64,000 bases of DNA from Mycetocola_B reblochoni (GCF_003667525.1 NZ_RCUW01000009.1:42871-106870); one strand, 5' to 3'. Positions 17,516 to 27,443 are shown, numbered from the stretch's first letter. The notes: generated by a model not told the origin, from the sequence alone. Numbers and translations are program-made.

Positions 17516-19681
17516 ATGATGACGCACAGCCGACCCGGCACGATCCGCGCGACGCACGGCCGAGCGCGGATCTGGCCGCGCGTCCTCGCCGGGGTGGGCA
17601 TCGTGCTGATCTGGCTCGTGCTCGCCGGCATCGGTGGCCCCACCTTCGGCAAGCTCAGCAGTGTCAGCGACAACGATCCGGCGGCGTTCCTGCCCTCCAG
17701 CGCTGAGGCGACGGAGGCCAGGGAGGCGCAGGGGGAGTTCCTCGGGACCGACAGCATCCCCGCCATCGTCGTGGTGAGCGCACACGGCGCGCTCGACGAC
17801 GCCGACAGGGACGCGCTGACGCGCTTCGCCGCGGCGGCGGAACGGGTGGACGGCGTCGATGGAGCCGTCGTCGGGCCCGTGCCGTCCGCGGACGGGCTCG
17901 CGGCCCAGTTCATCGTGCCCATCGGGTCCGACGAGACGATCAAGACGGTGGTCGCGGAGCTCCGTGCAGCCCTCGCCGAGGCGGTCGAGGGCACCGCGCT
18001 CACCGGTCACGTCACCGGAGGCGCGGGGTTCAGTGCCGACCTGTCGGACGCGTTCGGCGGAATCGACGGGATTCTTCTCGCGGTCGCTCTCGGCGCCGTC
18101 TTCGTCATCCTGCTGCTGGTGTATCGCTCCGTGATCCTGCCGTTCGCGGTGCTGTTGACCAGCGTCTTCGCACTCTGCGCCGCGATCCTCGTCGTCTACC
18201 TGCTCGCCGCCGCGGACGTGATCGCCCTGAACGGGCAGAGCCAGGGGATCCTGTCGATCCTCGTCATCGGGGCGACGACCGACTACGCCCTCCTATTCGT
18301 CTCTCGCTTCAGGGATGAGATCGCCGAGGGCAGCGACAGGTCGGCCGCGATCCGGGGCGCGTGGAGGGGCGCGGTCGAGCCGATCGTGGCCTCGGGCGCC
18401 ACCGTCGCGGTGGCCCTGCTGTGCCTGCTGTTCTCGGACCTGTCCTCCAACCGGGCGCTCGGACCGATCGGCGCCGCGGGCATTGTGTGCGCTGTCCTGG
18501 CCGCCCTCAGCTTCCTCCCCGCCGTTCTGTTCCTCCTCGGGAGGGTCGCGTTCTGGCCCGTCGGCCCGCGCACGACCGGTGAGAACGCGGCCGTCACCGT
18601 CGAGACCGGGCTCGAGGGCCAGCGTGGCCTGTGGCGCCGGGTCGGAACTGTGGTCTCCCGGCGTCCGCGGGTCGTCTGGGTGAGCTGCGTCCTCCTGCTG
18701 GCGGTCGCGTGCCTCGGTCTCGGGCAGCTGCGCGCGGATGGCGTCCCGCAGAGCGAGCTGGTGCTCGGCGGCTCGGACGCGGCGGCGGGCGAGACGATGC
18801 TCGGCGAGCACTTCGACGCCGGGGCGGGGAGCCCCGTGTACATCGTCGTCGACGAGTCGAGCGCGGACGAGGTGTCCGCGGCGGTCGCCGATCAGCCGGA
18901 CATCTCGACCGTGACGGCCATCGCCGACGGGGGAGGGCCCGCGGTCGGCGGGCAGCCGCCGCTCGTCGTCGACGGCAGGGTTCTGCTGTCGGCCACGCTC
19001 ACCGTGGAGCCCGACTCCGAGCGGGCGGAGGAGCAGATCGTCCAGATCCGCGACGCCGTGCACGCGATCCAGCCGGACACCGTCGTCGGCGGCAGCACGG
19101 CGATCGCGTACGACACGAACGTCACCGCCCAGCGCGACCTGGTCACGATCATCCCGATCGTGCTCGTCGTGATCCTGGTGATCCTCATGCTGTTGCTGCG
19201 GTCGGTGGTGGCGCCGGTTCTGCTGATGGCGACGGTCGTGCTCTCCTACGCCGCGACGATGGGAGTCTCGGCGATCGTCTTCACCAACGTGATCGGCTTC
19301 AGTGGCGCCGACGCGACCGTGCCGCTGTTCGGCTTCGTCTTCCTCGTGGCGCTCGGCGTGGACTACAACATCTTCCTGATGACGCGGGTGCGGGAGGAGT
19401 CGGCGCTGCACGGCACGAGACCGGGCATCCTGCGGGGGCTGTCCATCACGGGAGGAGTGATCACCTCGGCGGGTCTGGTGCTTGCCGCGACCTTCGCCGC
19501 GCTCAGCGTGATCCCGATCATGTTCCTCGTGCAACTCTCGTTCATCGTCGCGTTCGGCGTGCTCCTGGACACGGTGCTCGTGCGCTCGCTGCTCGTCCCC
19601 GCGCTCGGCTATGACCTCGGTCGCGTGATCTGGTGGCCGGCGCGGCTCGGCCGCGAGCCGCAACGGCCGCGCGTGCGGTAG
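17516..19681 (+). CDS. MMPL-family (RND superfamily) transporter
   Basis: This 721-residue membrane exporter consists of two repeated halves. Each half has one TM helix, a large periplasmic-side loop and a cluster of five TM helices. The conserved proton-relay region is seen as GATTDYALLFVSRFRDE in half one and GVDYNIFLMTRVREE in half two, both with the key Asp-Tyr pair. Mycobacterial MmpL proteins export lipids; shorter actinobacterial members like this one are often drug or lipid exporters. Substrate is unknown. ATG-ATG at 17516/17519 follows GGGAG. Confidence 0.92.
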   Translation: MMTHSRPGTIRATHGRARIWPRVLAGVGIVLIWLVLAGIGGPTFGKLSSVSDNDPAAFLPSSAEATEAREAQGEFLGTDSIPAIVVVSAHGALDDADRDALTRFAAAAERVDGVDGAVVGPVPSADGLAAQFIVPIGSDETIKTVVAELRAALAEAVEGTALTGHVTGGAGFSADLSDAFGGIDGILLAVALGAVFVILLLVYRSVILPFAVLLTSVFALCAAILVVYLLAAADVIALNGQSQGILSILVIGATTDYALLFVSRFRDEIAEGSDRSAAIRGAWRGAVEPIVASGATVAVALLCLLFSDLSSNRALGPIGAAGIVCAVLAALSFLPAVLFLLGRVAFWPVGPRTTGENAAVTVETGLEGQRGLWRRVGTVVSRRPRVVWVSCVLLLAVACLGLGQLRADGVPQSELVLGGSDAAAGETMLGEHFDAGAGSPVYIVVDESSADEVSAAVADQPDISTVTAIADGGGPAVGGQPPLVVDGRVLLSATLTVEPDSERAEEQIVQIRDAVHAIQPDTVVGGSTAIAYDTNVTAQRDLVTIIPIVLVVILVILMLLLRSVVAPVLLMATVVLSYAATMGVSAIVFTNVIGFSGADATVPLFGFVFLVALGVDYNIFLMTRVREESALHGTRPGILRGLSITGGVITSAGLVLAATFAALSVIPIMFLVQLSFIVAFGVLLDTVLVRSLLVPALGYDLGRVIWWPARLGREPQRPRVR

Positions 19682-19889
19682 CCCTTTGCCGTCCGCGTGA
19701 CGACCAGACCGGTTCGCTGCGCGACGGAGCGGCCGCCCGAGACGGTGCCGACTCGTCACACGACGCGTCGCCACCGGTGCGAGTGTCCCCGCGGTGGAGC
19801 CCGCCGGACGGAAGCTCGGTCTCACGGCTGACACCGGGTGGCTCCGCTGCAGGACGCGGCACACGGCCCCGCGTTCCTACGCTCGGAGC

Positions 19890-20642
19890 ATGTCACAACC
19901 CCTCCGCGCCATTGCGCGCGTCGAACAGCTCAGCAAGCACTACGGATCGGAGCAGGCGAGGGTCACCGCGCTCGATGCGGTCACGCTCTCCTTCGCGGCC
20001 GGACAGTTCACCGCCGTCATGGGTCCGAGTGGGTCGGGGAAGTCCACGCTCATGCACATCGCCGCGGGGCTGGACTCGGCCAGCTCGGGGCGTGCGTGGA
20101 TCGGCTCGACCGAGATCACCGGCCTCGGCGACGACGAGCTCACCGTGCTCCGCAGGCGGGAGGTCGGTTTCGTGTTCCAGAGCTTCAACCTCGTGCCGAC
20201 GCTCGACGTGCGCGGGAACATCCTTCTTCCCTTCGACCTCGACGGCCGGAGCCCGACGGCGGCCGAGACGGCGTGGATCGACGAGCTCATCGCGCGCCTG
20301 GGCCTCAGGGACCGTACCGCCCACCGCCCCCACGAGCTCAGCGGTGGACAGAAGCAGCGTGTGGCGATCGCTCGCGCGCTGGCCACCCGTCCGACCCTCG
20401 TGTTCGCGGACGAGCCCACAGGGGCGCTCGACTCCGCCACGAGCAGGGACGTGCTCCGGCTGCTGCAGGACGCCAGCCGCGACTTCGGGCAGTCGATCGC
20501 CATGGTCACCCACGATCCGGTTGCCGCCGCGCACGCCGACCGGGTCCTGTTCCTCGCGGACGGACGTCTGGTGCGCGACAGCGGGCCGGCCAGCGCGGCG
20601 GAGCTCAGCGGGATCGTGCTCGGCCTCGAGGACGCGTCGTGA
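19890..20642 (+). CDS. ABC transporter ATP-binding protein (MacB/LolD type)
   Basis: This 250-residue ATPase has Walker A GPSGSGKST, a Q-loop in FVFQSFNLVPTL, the signature LSGGQKQRVAIARAL, Walker B LVFADEPTGALD and the H-loop in MVTHDP. The spacing and the SFNLVPTLDVRGN segment place it with the MacB/LolD/FtsE-like class that works with FtsX-type permeases. Its stop overlaps the GTG start of the permease by 4 bases, so the two form one exporter or mechanotransmission complex. The ATG at 19890 has GGAG in front. Confidence 0.95.
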   Translation: MSQPLRAIARVEQLSKHYGSEQARVTALDAVTLSFAAGQFTAVMGPSGSGKSTLMHIAAGLDSASSGRAWIGSTEITGLGDDELTVLRRREVGFVFQSFNLVPTLDVRGNILLPFDLDGRSPTAAETAWIDELIARLGLRDRTAHRPHELSGGQKQRVAIARALATRPTLVFADEPTGALDSATSRDVLRLLQDASRDFGQSIAMVTHDPVAAAHADRVLFLADGRLVRDSGPASAAELSGIVLGLEDAS

Positions 20643-22057
20643 GCTCGAGGACGCTCGCCCGCTCCGAGCTCGCCCGTCGGCCGGGACAGCACCTGCCCAG
20701 CCTCCTCGTGACGGCGCTCGGAGCGGCCTTCGGCGCCGCACTGCTGGCGGTGAGCTCGATGATCGGCGACTACGCCGCCACGACGGCGATCGGCGGAAGC
20801 GCCGGTGTCGAGCGGATGCTGACGGTGCTGTCCATCCTCTTCCTCGGGATCGCCGTGTTCGTCGCGGGCGTTGTCACGACGAACACCTTCAGCACGATCA
20901 TCGCCGGCCGGGTGCACGAGATCGCCCTCGCCAGGGTCCTCGGCGCCTCGGCTCGCGATCTCCGCCGTTCCGTCGCGACGGAGGGCGCCGTCGTCGGCCT
21001 GCTGGGATCGGTGCTCGGCGTCGGCGTCGGGTGGGCGGTCGCGGCCCTGGTCGGCGTGATCGGCCGGGCCTCCGGCGTCGCGCTCCCCGTTCCCGAGGTG
21101 CTTGACCCGGTCCTCGCGGTTCCCCTGGTGGCGAGCGCGCTGACCACCTGGCTGGCCTCGTGGCTCGGCGGTGCGCGGGTCCTGACCGTGACGCCGATGC
21201 AGGCACTCGGCAGCGCGGAAGAGGCCCCGTACGACCGCCTGTCCCGGCGGCCGGTGCGCACCGGCCTGGCGGTCCTCGCGGTCGCGGCCGGTGCCGTCGG
21301 TCTCGGTGCCGGTGTGATGATGGGCCAGAGCAGCAGCTCGGGGGTGCTCGTCGCTTTCCTCGGCGGGGTGCTCAGCTTCATCGGCGTCATCGGCCTCTCC
21401 CGGCTGATCATCCCGCCTGTGCTGCGCGTGATCGGCACGCTGCTCGGCCGAGGTGCGCCCGCCCGGCTGGGGGCGGCCAACGCGATGCGGCACCCGGAGC
21501 GCAGCGCCCGGTCCACGGTGGGGATCGTCATCGGCGTCACTCTGATCACGACGTTCGTCGTCGCCGCGTCGACCGCGAGGACCGTGCTGTTCGCCACCAC
21601 CGCGGGTGCCCCGGAGGAGTACGTCGAGGAGGCGAGCCGGATCATCGACAACGTGACCCTCGTGTTCGCAGGTCTGATCGGCTTCGCCGTGGTCATCGCA
21701 CTCGTCGGTCTGGTCAACACGCTCACGCTCGGGGTCATGCAGCGCCGGCGTGAGATCGGACTGCTCCGGGCTGTCGGCTTCACCAGGGGGCAGGTTCGCC
21801 GCATGATCACGGCGGAAAGTGCACAGGGAGCGATCGCCGCGACGGCCATCGGCGTACTGCTTGGGGTCGTGTACGGCTGGTCGGGCGCGCTGGCGCTGCT
21901 CGGCTCGGTGAGCTCCGGCGCGGTCTGGCCGACCGTTCCCCTCGCGTTCGTCGCGGCAGTCGTCGTGGTCACTGCTGCCGTCGCGCTGCTCGCAGCGCTC
22001 ATCCCCTCGCGCAGGGCGACGAGGGTGACGCCCGTCGCCGCGCTCGCGGTCGATTAG
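20639..22057 (+). CDS. FtsX/MacB-like ABC transporter permease
   Basis: This 472-residue permease begins at GTG 20639 inside the ATPase stop codon (GTGA overlap). It has two FtsX domains. The first starts with a TM helix near residue 30 and three more helices through VVTTNTFSTIIAGR. The second carries the conserved MQRRREIGLLRAVGFTRGQV. About eight TM helices are visible. No large periplasmic MacB domain is seen between them. The pair resembles duplicated-FtsX exporters of actinobacteria; substrate unknown. Confidence 0.92.
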   Translation: MSSRTLARSELARRPGQHLPSLLVTALGAAFGAALLAVSSMIGDYAATTAIGGSAGVERMLTVLSILFLGIAVFVAGVVTTNTFSTIIAGRVHEIALARVLGASARDLRRSVATEGAVVGLLGSVLGVGVGWAVAALVGVIGRASGVALPVPEVLDPVLAVPLVASALTTWLASWLGGARVLTVTPMQALGSAEEAPYDRLSRRPVRTGLAVLAVAAGAVGLGAGVMMGQSSSSGVLVAFLGGVLSFIGVIGLSRLIIPPVLRVIGTLLGRGAPARLGAANAMRHPERSARSTVGIVIGVTLITTFVVAASTARTVLFATTAGAPEEYVEEASRIIDNVTLVFAGLIGFAVVIALVGLVNTLTLGVMQRRREIGLLRAVGFTRGQVRRMITAESAQGAIAATAIGVLLGVVYGWSGALALLGSVSSGAVWPTVPLAFVAAVVVVTAAVALLAALIPSRRATRVTPVAALAVD

Positions 22058-22067
22058 ACGACGCTCG

Positions 22068-22103
22068 GGCGTCGCCGACGAGCACACGGCCGTCGGCGGC
22101 GCC
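22068..22103 (+). terminator. Hairpin after ABC permease
   Basis: An 8-bp core stem (22073-22080 with 22091-22098) extended by flanking GGGCG/CGCCC pairs starts 11 bases after the stop. There is no T tract, so terminator function is only likely. Confidence 0.5.
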
Positions 22104-22199
22104 CGTGCTCCGGGTCCTGCACACCGTCGTGTCACGGGAAACCCGTGTCATCCCGGCTTGTCTCCAGGAATTCTCGCCGGGTGGTCATAGGCTTGCCGT

Positions 22200-25100
22200 G
22201 TGTGGCCTCTCGATCGAAAGCAGGAGCAGCGTCCGGCCGGTGGCGCTGACCCGACGCTTCGCCCTGCGCCCGAGGCCGCGGATGATCCAGGGAGCGCGCA
22301 GATGAGCGAAACGCCAGCAGCCGAGGACGCCGCAGAGACCACCAGGTCCAAATGGCGGGCCGAGTTGTCTGTGGCGGGCGGGCGCTCGCCGCTGCTCCAC
22401 TTCGTAGACGCCTCCGGGACCCACATCGAACTCAGCACCACCCACCCCGGGGGGCTTCCCCAGTTCATCATGGGGCGGTCGACGCTGCTGTCCAGCCTCA
22501 TCCGCGACGAGCTGGCCCTGCGTCGGGCGCGCATCGCGGCCGAGCGGATCACCGACAAGGGAATCGAGATGCGCACCGTGCGTGGCATCGAGGCGATCCA
22601 CCTGGCGGTCGGTCTGGCGACCTGGCGCCACGACGACGTCGAGTACGAGGCTCCTGTCCTGCTCCGGCCGATGGCGATCCGGAGGTACGGCCGCGACTTC
22701 GAGCTGAAGCTGCGCGGCAACACGGTCCTCAACCCCGAGCTCGCTCGGGTCATGCAGCAGCAGTTCGGGATCACGCTCGATGCCACGGCGTTCGAGGAGC
22801 TCGCCGTCACGACCGGTGACTTCAAGCCGCAGCCGGTGATCGACCGGCTGCGCAGCGTCACGACCCACATCGAGTCCTTCGCCGTGCACCCGAGGCTCGT
22901 GGTGTCGTCCTTCGCCGACGTCGGCGCCGCCATGGTGCGCGACCTGGAGGAGCTCGACCACCCGGTGCTCGACGCCCTCGCGGGGGACGAATACGCGCGG
23001 CGCACCGTCTCGGGTCTCTTCTCGCCGGTCGACGCGGTGGGACAGGACGAGCGCCCGCCCGCGACCGACACCCTCCTGCTCGACGCGGACACAGAGCAGG
23101 AGAACGTCATCGCGCAGATCGAGGCGGGCCAGTCGGTCGTCGTCACGAGCCTGCCGGGGACGGGCGGGACGCAGACGGTCGTCAACGCCCTCGGTGCCCT
23201 CGTGGCCCAGCACAGGAGGGTCCTCGTCGTGAGTGCCCGACGAGCCACGCTCGACGGCATCCGCCACCGCCTCGAGCGGGTGGGGGTGCCGGGGATGGCC
23301 GCGCAGTCGCTCACCCTCCGGCGCGAGCTGATCCAGGCGATCACCCGCAACGAGAAGGCGCAGGCACCGCGGACGGCGGACATCGACGACGCGCTCGTGC
23401 GGCTCAGGCGCGTGCTGCTCGACTACCGGACGTCGCTGCAGCGGACGCATCCGCGCTACCTGGGCTCGGTCATCGACGCCATGGAAGCGCTGACCCGGCT
23501 CGGCGCGCTCCCCGAGCCGCCGTTGACCACCGCGCGACTGGATGCGGACGCGCTGGCCGCGCTCGCTGAGCGCAGGGACGAGGCCGCGGCCAAGCTCGCC
23601 GCCGCCGCCGCGCTGGGCGAGTTCCAGTACGGCCCGGGCGACTCGCCCTGGTACGGGGCCGACTTCGACGCCACCGCGGACGCCCAGGCGGCCCACGCCC
23701 TGGCGAAGAAGCTCAACAGCGTCGAGCTTCCCCGCTTCCTTGAGCGCGCCTACGAGCTCATCGGGCAGACCCGTATGCGGCCGTTCGAGTCGATCGACGA
23801 GCTGGGCGTGTACCTGCGGCTCCTCCTCGACATCCGTGACACGCTCGACCGTTTCCTCCCTGCCGTGTTCGACCGCCCCCTCGGCGAGTTGATCGCCGCG
23901 ACCAGCAATCGCAGGGACGCGCAGGGCATGTCGGCGGTGAACCGCCGTCGGTTGCGCAAGCTGGCACGGGAGTACGTGCGACCCGGCGTCCACGTCGGGG
24001 ACCTCAACGAGTCGCTCCGCAAGATCCAGCAGCAGCGCACGCTGTGGCAGCGCTACGTCTCCGCCGGGGTCGCCCCGGACGTCCCGCTCGGCATCAACGA
24101 TGTGCAGGTCGCCTACCAGAAGATCGCGGCGGACCTCACCGCCCTGGACCGTCCCCTCGGACGCGCCAGGGACGAGGCGCTCACAGCGGTGCCGATCAAC
24201 GAGCTGGTCCGGGTGATGGCCGGTCTGGCCGCCGACTCGACGGTGATGGACAACCTGCAGGAGCGCACCACCCTCATCACCCAGCTGCGCGAGCTCGGGC
24301 TCGACCCGCTCATCAACGACCTGTCGGTCCGCCACGTGCCCGAGCGCCGGGTGGCGAGCGAGCTGGAGCTGGCCTGGTGGCAGTCGGTCCTCGAGCGCAT
24401 GCTCGCCGAGGACAAGGCCCTGCTGGGGGCCAACACCAGCGTGATCGACCGGCTCGAGTCGGACTTCCGGCTCGTCGACGACGCGCACGCGGCCGCCTCA
24501 GGGGCGGTCCTCGCCGCGAGCCTCGCCGACGCCTGGAAGGTCGGTCTGGTCGACTGGCCGGGGGAGGCCTCGGCGCTCAAGCAGCTGCTGCGCGGCGACC
24601 GGGTCACCGCAGAGACCGTCCACCGCGTCGCCCCCCACCTGTTCCGCACCCTGTCGCCCGTCTGGATGAGCTCGCCGTACGAGGTCGCGCAGCTGCCCGA
24701 GGACATCGTGTTCGACACGGTGATCCTCGTCGACGCGGGGGCGACGACGCTCGCGGAGAACGCTGGTGCGATCCGCAGAGCGAAGCAGGTCGTCGCCGTC
24801 GGTGACCCGGTGACGCAGAGCCCGACGCCGTTCCGGACGGCGATCGGGACGTCGGCGGAGCCGCCGCTGCGGGCCGAGCACGCGCAGGCGCTGCACGACC
24901 GTTCCGCGATCAACCAGCTGGCGTCGCTGCTGCCGTCACTCACACTGACCCACAGCTATCGTGCCGGTGGCGAGGACCTCGCCGAACTGGTCAACCGTCG
25001 GTTCTACGGCGGGGAGATCGAGTCGCTGCCCTGGGCGGGATCCTTCCTCGGCCACGGAAGCCTCACGATCGACTACGTCCCGAACGGCCACGGCATGCCC

Positions 25101-26240
25101 GACCCAGAGACCGGGGGAGTGGAGAGCGTCGATGCCGAGGTGGAACGGGTCGTCAACCTCGTGCTCGAGCACGCCAGGGAGCGGCCGCGCGAGTCCCTCA
25201 TGGTGGTGACCGCGAGCAACAAGCACGCGACGCGCGTCCAGCAGGCCGTCCTGGCGGCGTTCTCGACGCACACCGAGCTCGCCGGGTTCCTTCTGCGCGA
25301 GCGGGCTGAGCCCTTCGGCGTGTACACCCTGGAGCAGTCCGTCGCCGAGAGCCGGGACCGGGTGATCTTCTCACTCGGTTACGGCGTGACGCCGCACGGG
25401 CGCGTCCTGTCCAACTTCGGTGCGCTCGCCGAGCCGGGGGGCGATCGCCTGCTCGCCGTCGGTATGACGCGCGCGCGGCGCTCCATGCGCATCGTCTCGT
25501 GCATCAGGCCGGACGACTTCGAGGAGGGGCGGATTCAGCACGGCGTGGCCGCGCTGGCCCAGATCCTTGCACAGTCGGAGCCGCACGAGCCCGCCCCGGC
25601 CAACACCGACGACGCCGCGCCGATGATGGTGGACCTGGCCGAGCGGCTCTACACCAGGGGCCTTCAGGTCGAGGTGGGCTATCGGGGGAAGATCGCGCTC
25701 GTGGTCGCCGACGACGAGACGGCGGTCGCCATCGAGTCCGACGGCGAGGTCGCCTCGGACACCCTGCGGGAGTCGTTGCGTCTGCGCCCGGGGGTGCTGC
25801 GCCGACTCGGATGGCACTACCTCAGGGTGCACAGCTTCGACCTGTTCAGTGACCCGGACGCCGTCGCGGACCGCGTCGTCGAAATCCTCAACCCGGCACC
25901 GGTCGAGCCGCTGGCCCCCGTCACCGAGCCCATCGCGGTCATCGCGTCACCGGCGGTCGATACGGAGGGCGTCAGGGACCCCGCCGCGGCCGAGCTCGTC
26001 ACCACCACTGACGTGGCCGAGGCGATCCAGACCGTTCGCGACACGGGCGTCGATGTGGCCGATCCGTCCGCCCGTGCCGTCGTCGACGACGGTCCCGGGT
26101 CGGCCGGGTCGCCCGCGACACCGTTCGACGATGACCGTCCCGCGGGGACGCCGCCCCATTCCGGAGAGGAAGGGGCGACAGACCGCTCCGTCGACACCGG
26201 CACGGCGCCGGACCAGGACCGCCATCACGATGGACGGTGA
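22200..26240 (+). CDS. Very large SF1-helicase-like protein with degraded ATPase motifs
   Basis: This 1346-residue protein has the layout of the large SF1 'DUF4011/DUF3320' helicases. The N-terminal part is of unknown fold; a P-loop region is at ~305-350, a motif II region at ~838-850, a helicase C-half (LTHSYRAGGEDLAELVNRRF) at ~915-945, and a C-terminal VSR-like domain (LRRLGWHYLRVHSFDLFSDP) near 1200-1220. The Walker A reads PGTGGTQT, with the essential Lys replaced by Gly323. Motif II reads VDAGA, with Asp845 but Ala846 in place of Glu. It is therefore unlikely to hydrolyse ATP normally. GTG 22200 sits just after a TAGGCT box; an ATG at 22302 with GGGAG is the alternative start. Confidence 0.85.
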   Translation: MWPLDRKQEQRPAGGADPTLRPAPEAADDPGSAQMSETPAAEDAAETTRSKWRAELSVAGGRSPLLHFVDASGTHIELSTTHPGGLPQFIMGRSTLLSSLIRDELALRRARIAAERITDKGIEMRTVRGIEAIHLAVGLATWRHDDVEYEAPVLLRPMAIRRYGRDFELKLRGNTVLNPELARVMQQQFGITLDATAFEELAVTTGDFKPQPVIDRLRSVTTHIESFAVHPRLVVSSFADVGAAMVRDLEELDHPVLDALAGDEYARRTVSGLFSPVDAVGQDERPPATDTLLLDADTEQENVIAQIEAGQSVVVTSLPGTGGTQTVVNALGALVAQHRRVLVVSARRATLDGIRHRLERVGVPGMAAQSLTLRRELIQAITRNEKAQAPRTADIDDALVRLRRVLLDYRTSLQRTHPRYLGSVIDAMEALTRLGALPEPPLTTARLDADALAALAERRDEAAAKLAAAAALGEFQYGPGDSPWYGADFDATADAQAAHALAKKLNSVELPRFLERAYELIGQTRMRPFESIDELGVYLRLLLDIRDTLDRFLPAVFDRPLGELIAATSNRRDAQGMSAVNRRRLRKLAREYVRPGVHVGDLNESLRKIQQQRTLWQRYVSAGVAPDVPLGINDVQVAYQKIAADLTALDRPLGRARDEALTAVPINELVRVMAGLAADSTVMDNLQERTTLITQLRELGLDPLINDLSVRHVPERRVASELELAWWQSVLERMLAEDKALLGANTSVIDRLESDFRLVDDAHAAASGAVLAASLADAWKVGLVDWPGEASALKQLLRGDRVTAETVHRVAPHLFRTLSPVWMSSPYEVAQLPEDIVFDTVILVDAGATTLAENAGAIRRAKQVVAVGDPVTQSPTPFRTAIGTSAEPPLRAEHAQALHDRSAINQLASLLPSLTLTHSYRAGGEDLAELVNRRFYGGEIESLPWAGSFLGHGSLTIDYVPNGHGMPDPETGGVESVDAEVERVVNLVLEHARERPRESLMVVTASNKHATRVQQAVLAAFSTHTELAGFLLRERAEPFGVYTLEQSVAESRDRVIFSLGYGVTPHGRVLSNFGALAEPGGDRLLAVGMTRARRSMRIVSCIRPDDFEEGRIQHGVAALAQILAQSEPHEPAPANTDDAAPMMVDLAERLYTRGLQVEVGYRGKIALVVADDETAVAIESDGEVASDTLRESLRLRPGVLRRLGWHYLRVHSFDLFSDPDAVADRVVEILNPAPVEPLAPVTEPIAVIASPAVDTEGVRDPAAAELVTTTDVAEAIQTVRDTGVDVADPSARAVVDDGPGSAGSPATPFDDDRPAGTPPHSGEEGATDRSVDTGTAPDQDRHHDGR

Positions 26241-26589
26241 GCGCTCCGGGACTGACGCCGGATCAGGCGCCGACGACGGAACAAACACTGCCGCTGGTTC
26301 CGGAAGCGGTGCGGGCACGGATGCCGGCGGCGGGAACGATGTGACGCCGAGCTCCGCTAGTGCTGCGGACTCCTCCGTTGACACCGGCACCGTCGCGGAG
26401 GACGTCGGGACCGCGCCGGGCACGCGTCAGCGGGTGACACGCCTCGGGTCGCGGCGCGCCCGACTCGAGCCGGCGCCGGGGAGCGATCCCAGCCCCGAGG
26501 TGGCCCGCCGCCGTGACGCGGCGCGCCGGACGACCTCCTCGCCCGAGGACGAGCGCTACCTCAGGGATCTGCCGCCGCACTGGTCCTGA
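26230..26589 (+). CDS. Hypothetical protein with low-complexity N-terminus
   Basis: This 119-residue frame overlaps the end of the helicase-like gene by 11 bases, so it should be translationally coupled to it. The first ~60 residues are Gly/Ser/Thr/Asp-rich and disordered. The C-terminal part is basic and ends in SPEDERYLRDLPPHWS, a conserved-looking Trp-containing tail. No family is recognised. The tight coupling suggests a partner of the helicase-like protein. Confidence 0.65.
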   Translation: MDGERSGTDAGSGADDGTNTAAGSGSGAGTDAGGGNDVTPSSASAADSSVDTGTVAEDVGTAPGTRQRVTRLGSRRARLEPAPGSDPSPEVARRRDAARRTTSSPEDERYLRDLPPHWS

Positions 26590-26654
26590 CCACGCCGTCC
26601 GGGCGGGCAGCCTCGACCTCGCCCCCCGCCCCGGACAGGCCAGCCCGCCCCGGA

Positions 26655-26703
26655 AACGCGTCATCCGCCGATCCCCGAGGGGAACGGCGGATGACGGCGC
26701 GTT
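26655..26703. terminator. Bidirectional terminator between convergent genes
   Basis: A nested hairpin lies between the 119-residue protein gene and mscL: outer AAACGCG pairing with CGCGTT, an 11-bp main stem (26660-26670 with 26685-26695) and an inner TCCC/GGGA stem. Confidence 0.7.
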
Positions 26704-26737
26704 CGTGTCGGCCGGGACCCCGGCCGAAACGGTCAGC

Positions 26738-27166
26738 TCAGTGGCGGGACTCGCGCTTGGTGCCGTCGGCCGACAGCAGGTCACGGATCTCGGCGAGGAG
26801 CTCGAGCTCCGTCGGAGCCGCCGCCTCCTCGACCAGGCCCTTCGCCTTCTTGCGGTCCGTCATCTCCTTGAGCTTGTTCAGCGGCAGCACGACGCAGAAG
26901 TAGATCACCGCGGCGACAAGCACGAACTGGATGATGGCCGCGATCACGGCGCCGAACTTCAGCGTGGCGTTGCCCGCGGTCAGCGTGATCGTCACGTCAA
27001 GCGCGTTCGTCAGGTCGTCCGCGTTGAACAGCGCCCCGATGAGCGGGTTGAACACGCTGTCGACCAGCGCGTTCACCAGCGCGGTGAACGCCGTTCCGAC
27101 GACGACCGCGACGGCCAGCTCGACCACATTGCCGCGGAGAATGAACTCCTTGAAACCATTAAGCAT
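26738..27166 (-). CDS. mscL: Large-conductance mechanosensitive channel MscL
   Basis: This 142-residue channel opens under membrane tension to release solutes during osmotic down-shock. It begins with the MscL signature (FKEFILRGNVVELAVAVVVG) forming the N-terminal helix and TM1 pore. A periplasmic loop, TM2 (IQFVLVAAVIYFCVVLPLN) and a C-terminal charged helix bundle with LLAEIRDLL follow. Length is normal. It is last in a unit of cyclo-ligase, FmdB-like protein and MscL, an order common in actinobacteria. Confidence 0.97.
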   Translation of the reverse strand: MLNGFKEFILRGNVVELAVAVVVGTAFTALVNALVDSVFNPLIGALFNADDLTNALDVTITLTAGNATLKFGAVIAAIIQFVLVAAVIYFCVVLPLNKLKEMTDRKKAKGLVEEAAAPTELELLAEIRDLLSADGTKRESRH

Positions 27167-27199
27167 GGCTATTCCCTCCTGTGGCCCGGTCGACCACCC

Positions 27200-27436
27200 C
27201 TACGACGACGATACTGATGAGGCGCCGGATGAACCAGAGGACGCACCGGAGGGGCCGGAGCTGCGCGAGTCCGTCCGGTAGAAGCCCGATCCGTTGAACG
27301 TCACACCGACGGTGCCGTAGACCTTGCGCAGCGGGCCGCCGCAGGACGGGCAGACGGTCAGCGCATCGTCGCTGAACGACTGGTGGACATCGAAGGCATT
27401 GCCGCACTGGGCGCAGGCGTAGGAATAGGTGGGCAT
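27200..27436 (-). CDS. FmdB-family zinc-ribbon protein
   Basis: This 78-residue protein has an N-terminal zinc ribbon with Cys8, Cys11, Cys29 and Cys32 (CAQC and CPSC), and the family motif VTFNGSGFYRTD. The last 20 residues are almost all Ser/Gly/Ala. It belongs to the FmdB putative regulatory proteins, whose function is not established. It begins 7 bases after the cyclo-ligase stop. Codons upstream of the ATG at 27436 are not conserved. Confidence 0.88.
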   Translation of the reverse strand: MPTYSYACAQCGNAFDVHQSFSDDALTVCPSCGGPLRKVYGTVGVTFNGSGFYRTDSRSSGPSGASSGSSGASSVSSS

Positions 27437-27443
27437 GGGGACC

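Noticed and set aside
22185..24488. A 767-codon antisense frame opposite the helicase-like gene
   Set aside because: Same shadow effect. The sense product has recognisable helicase blocks, the antisense one has none.
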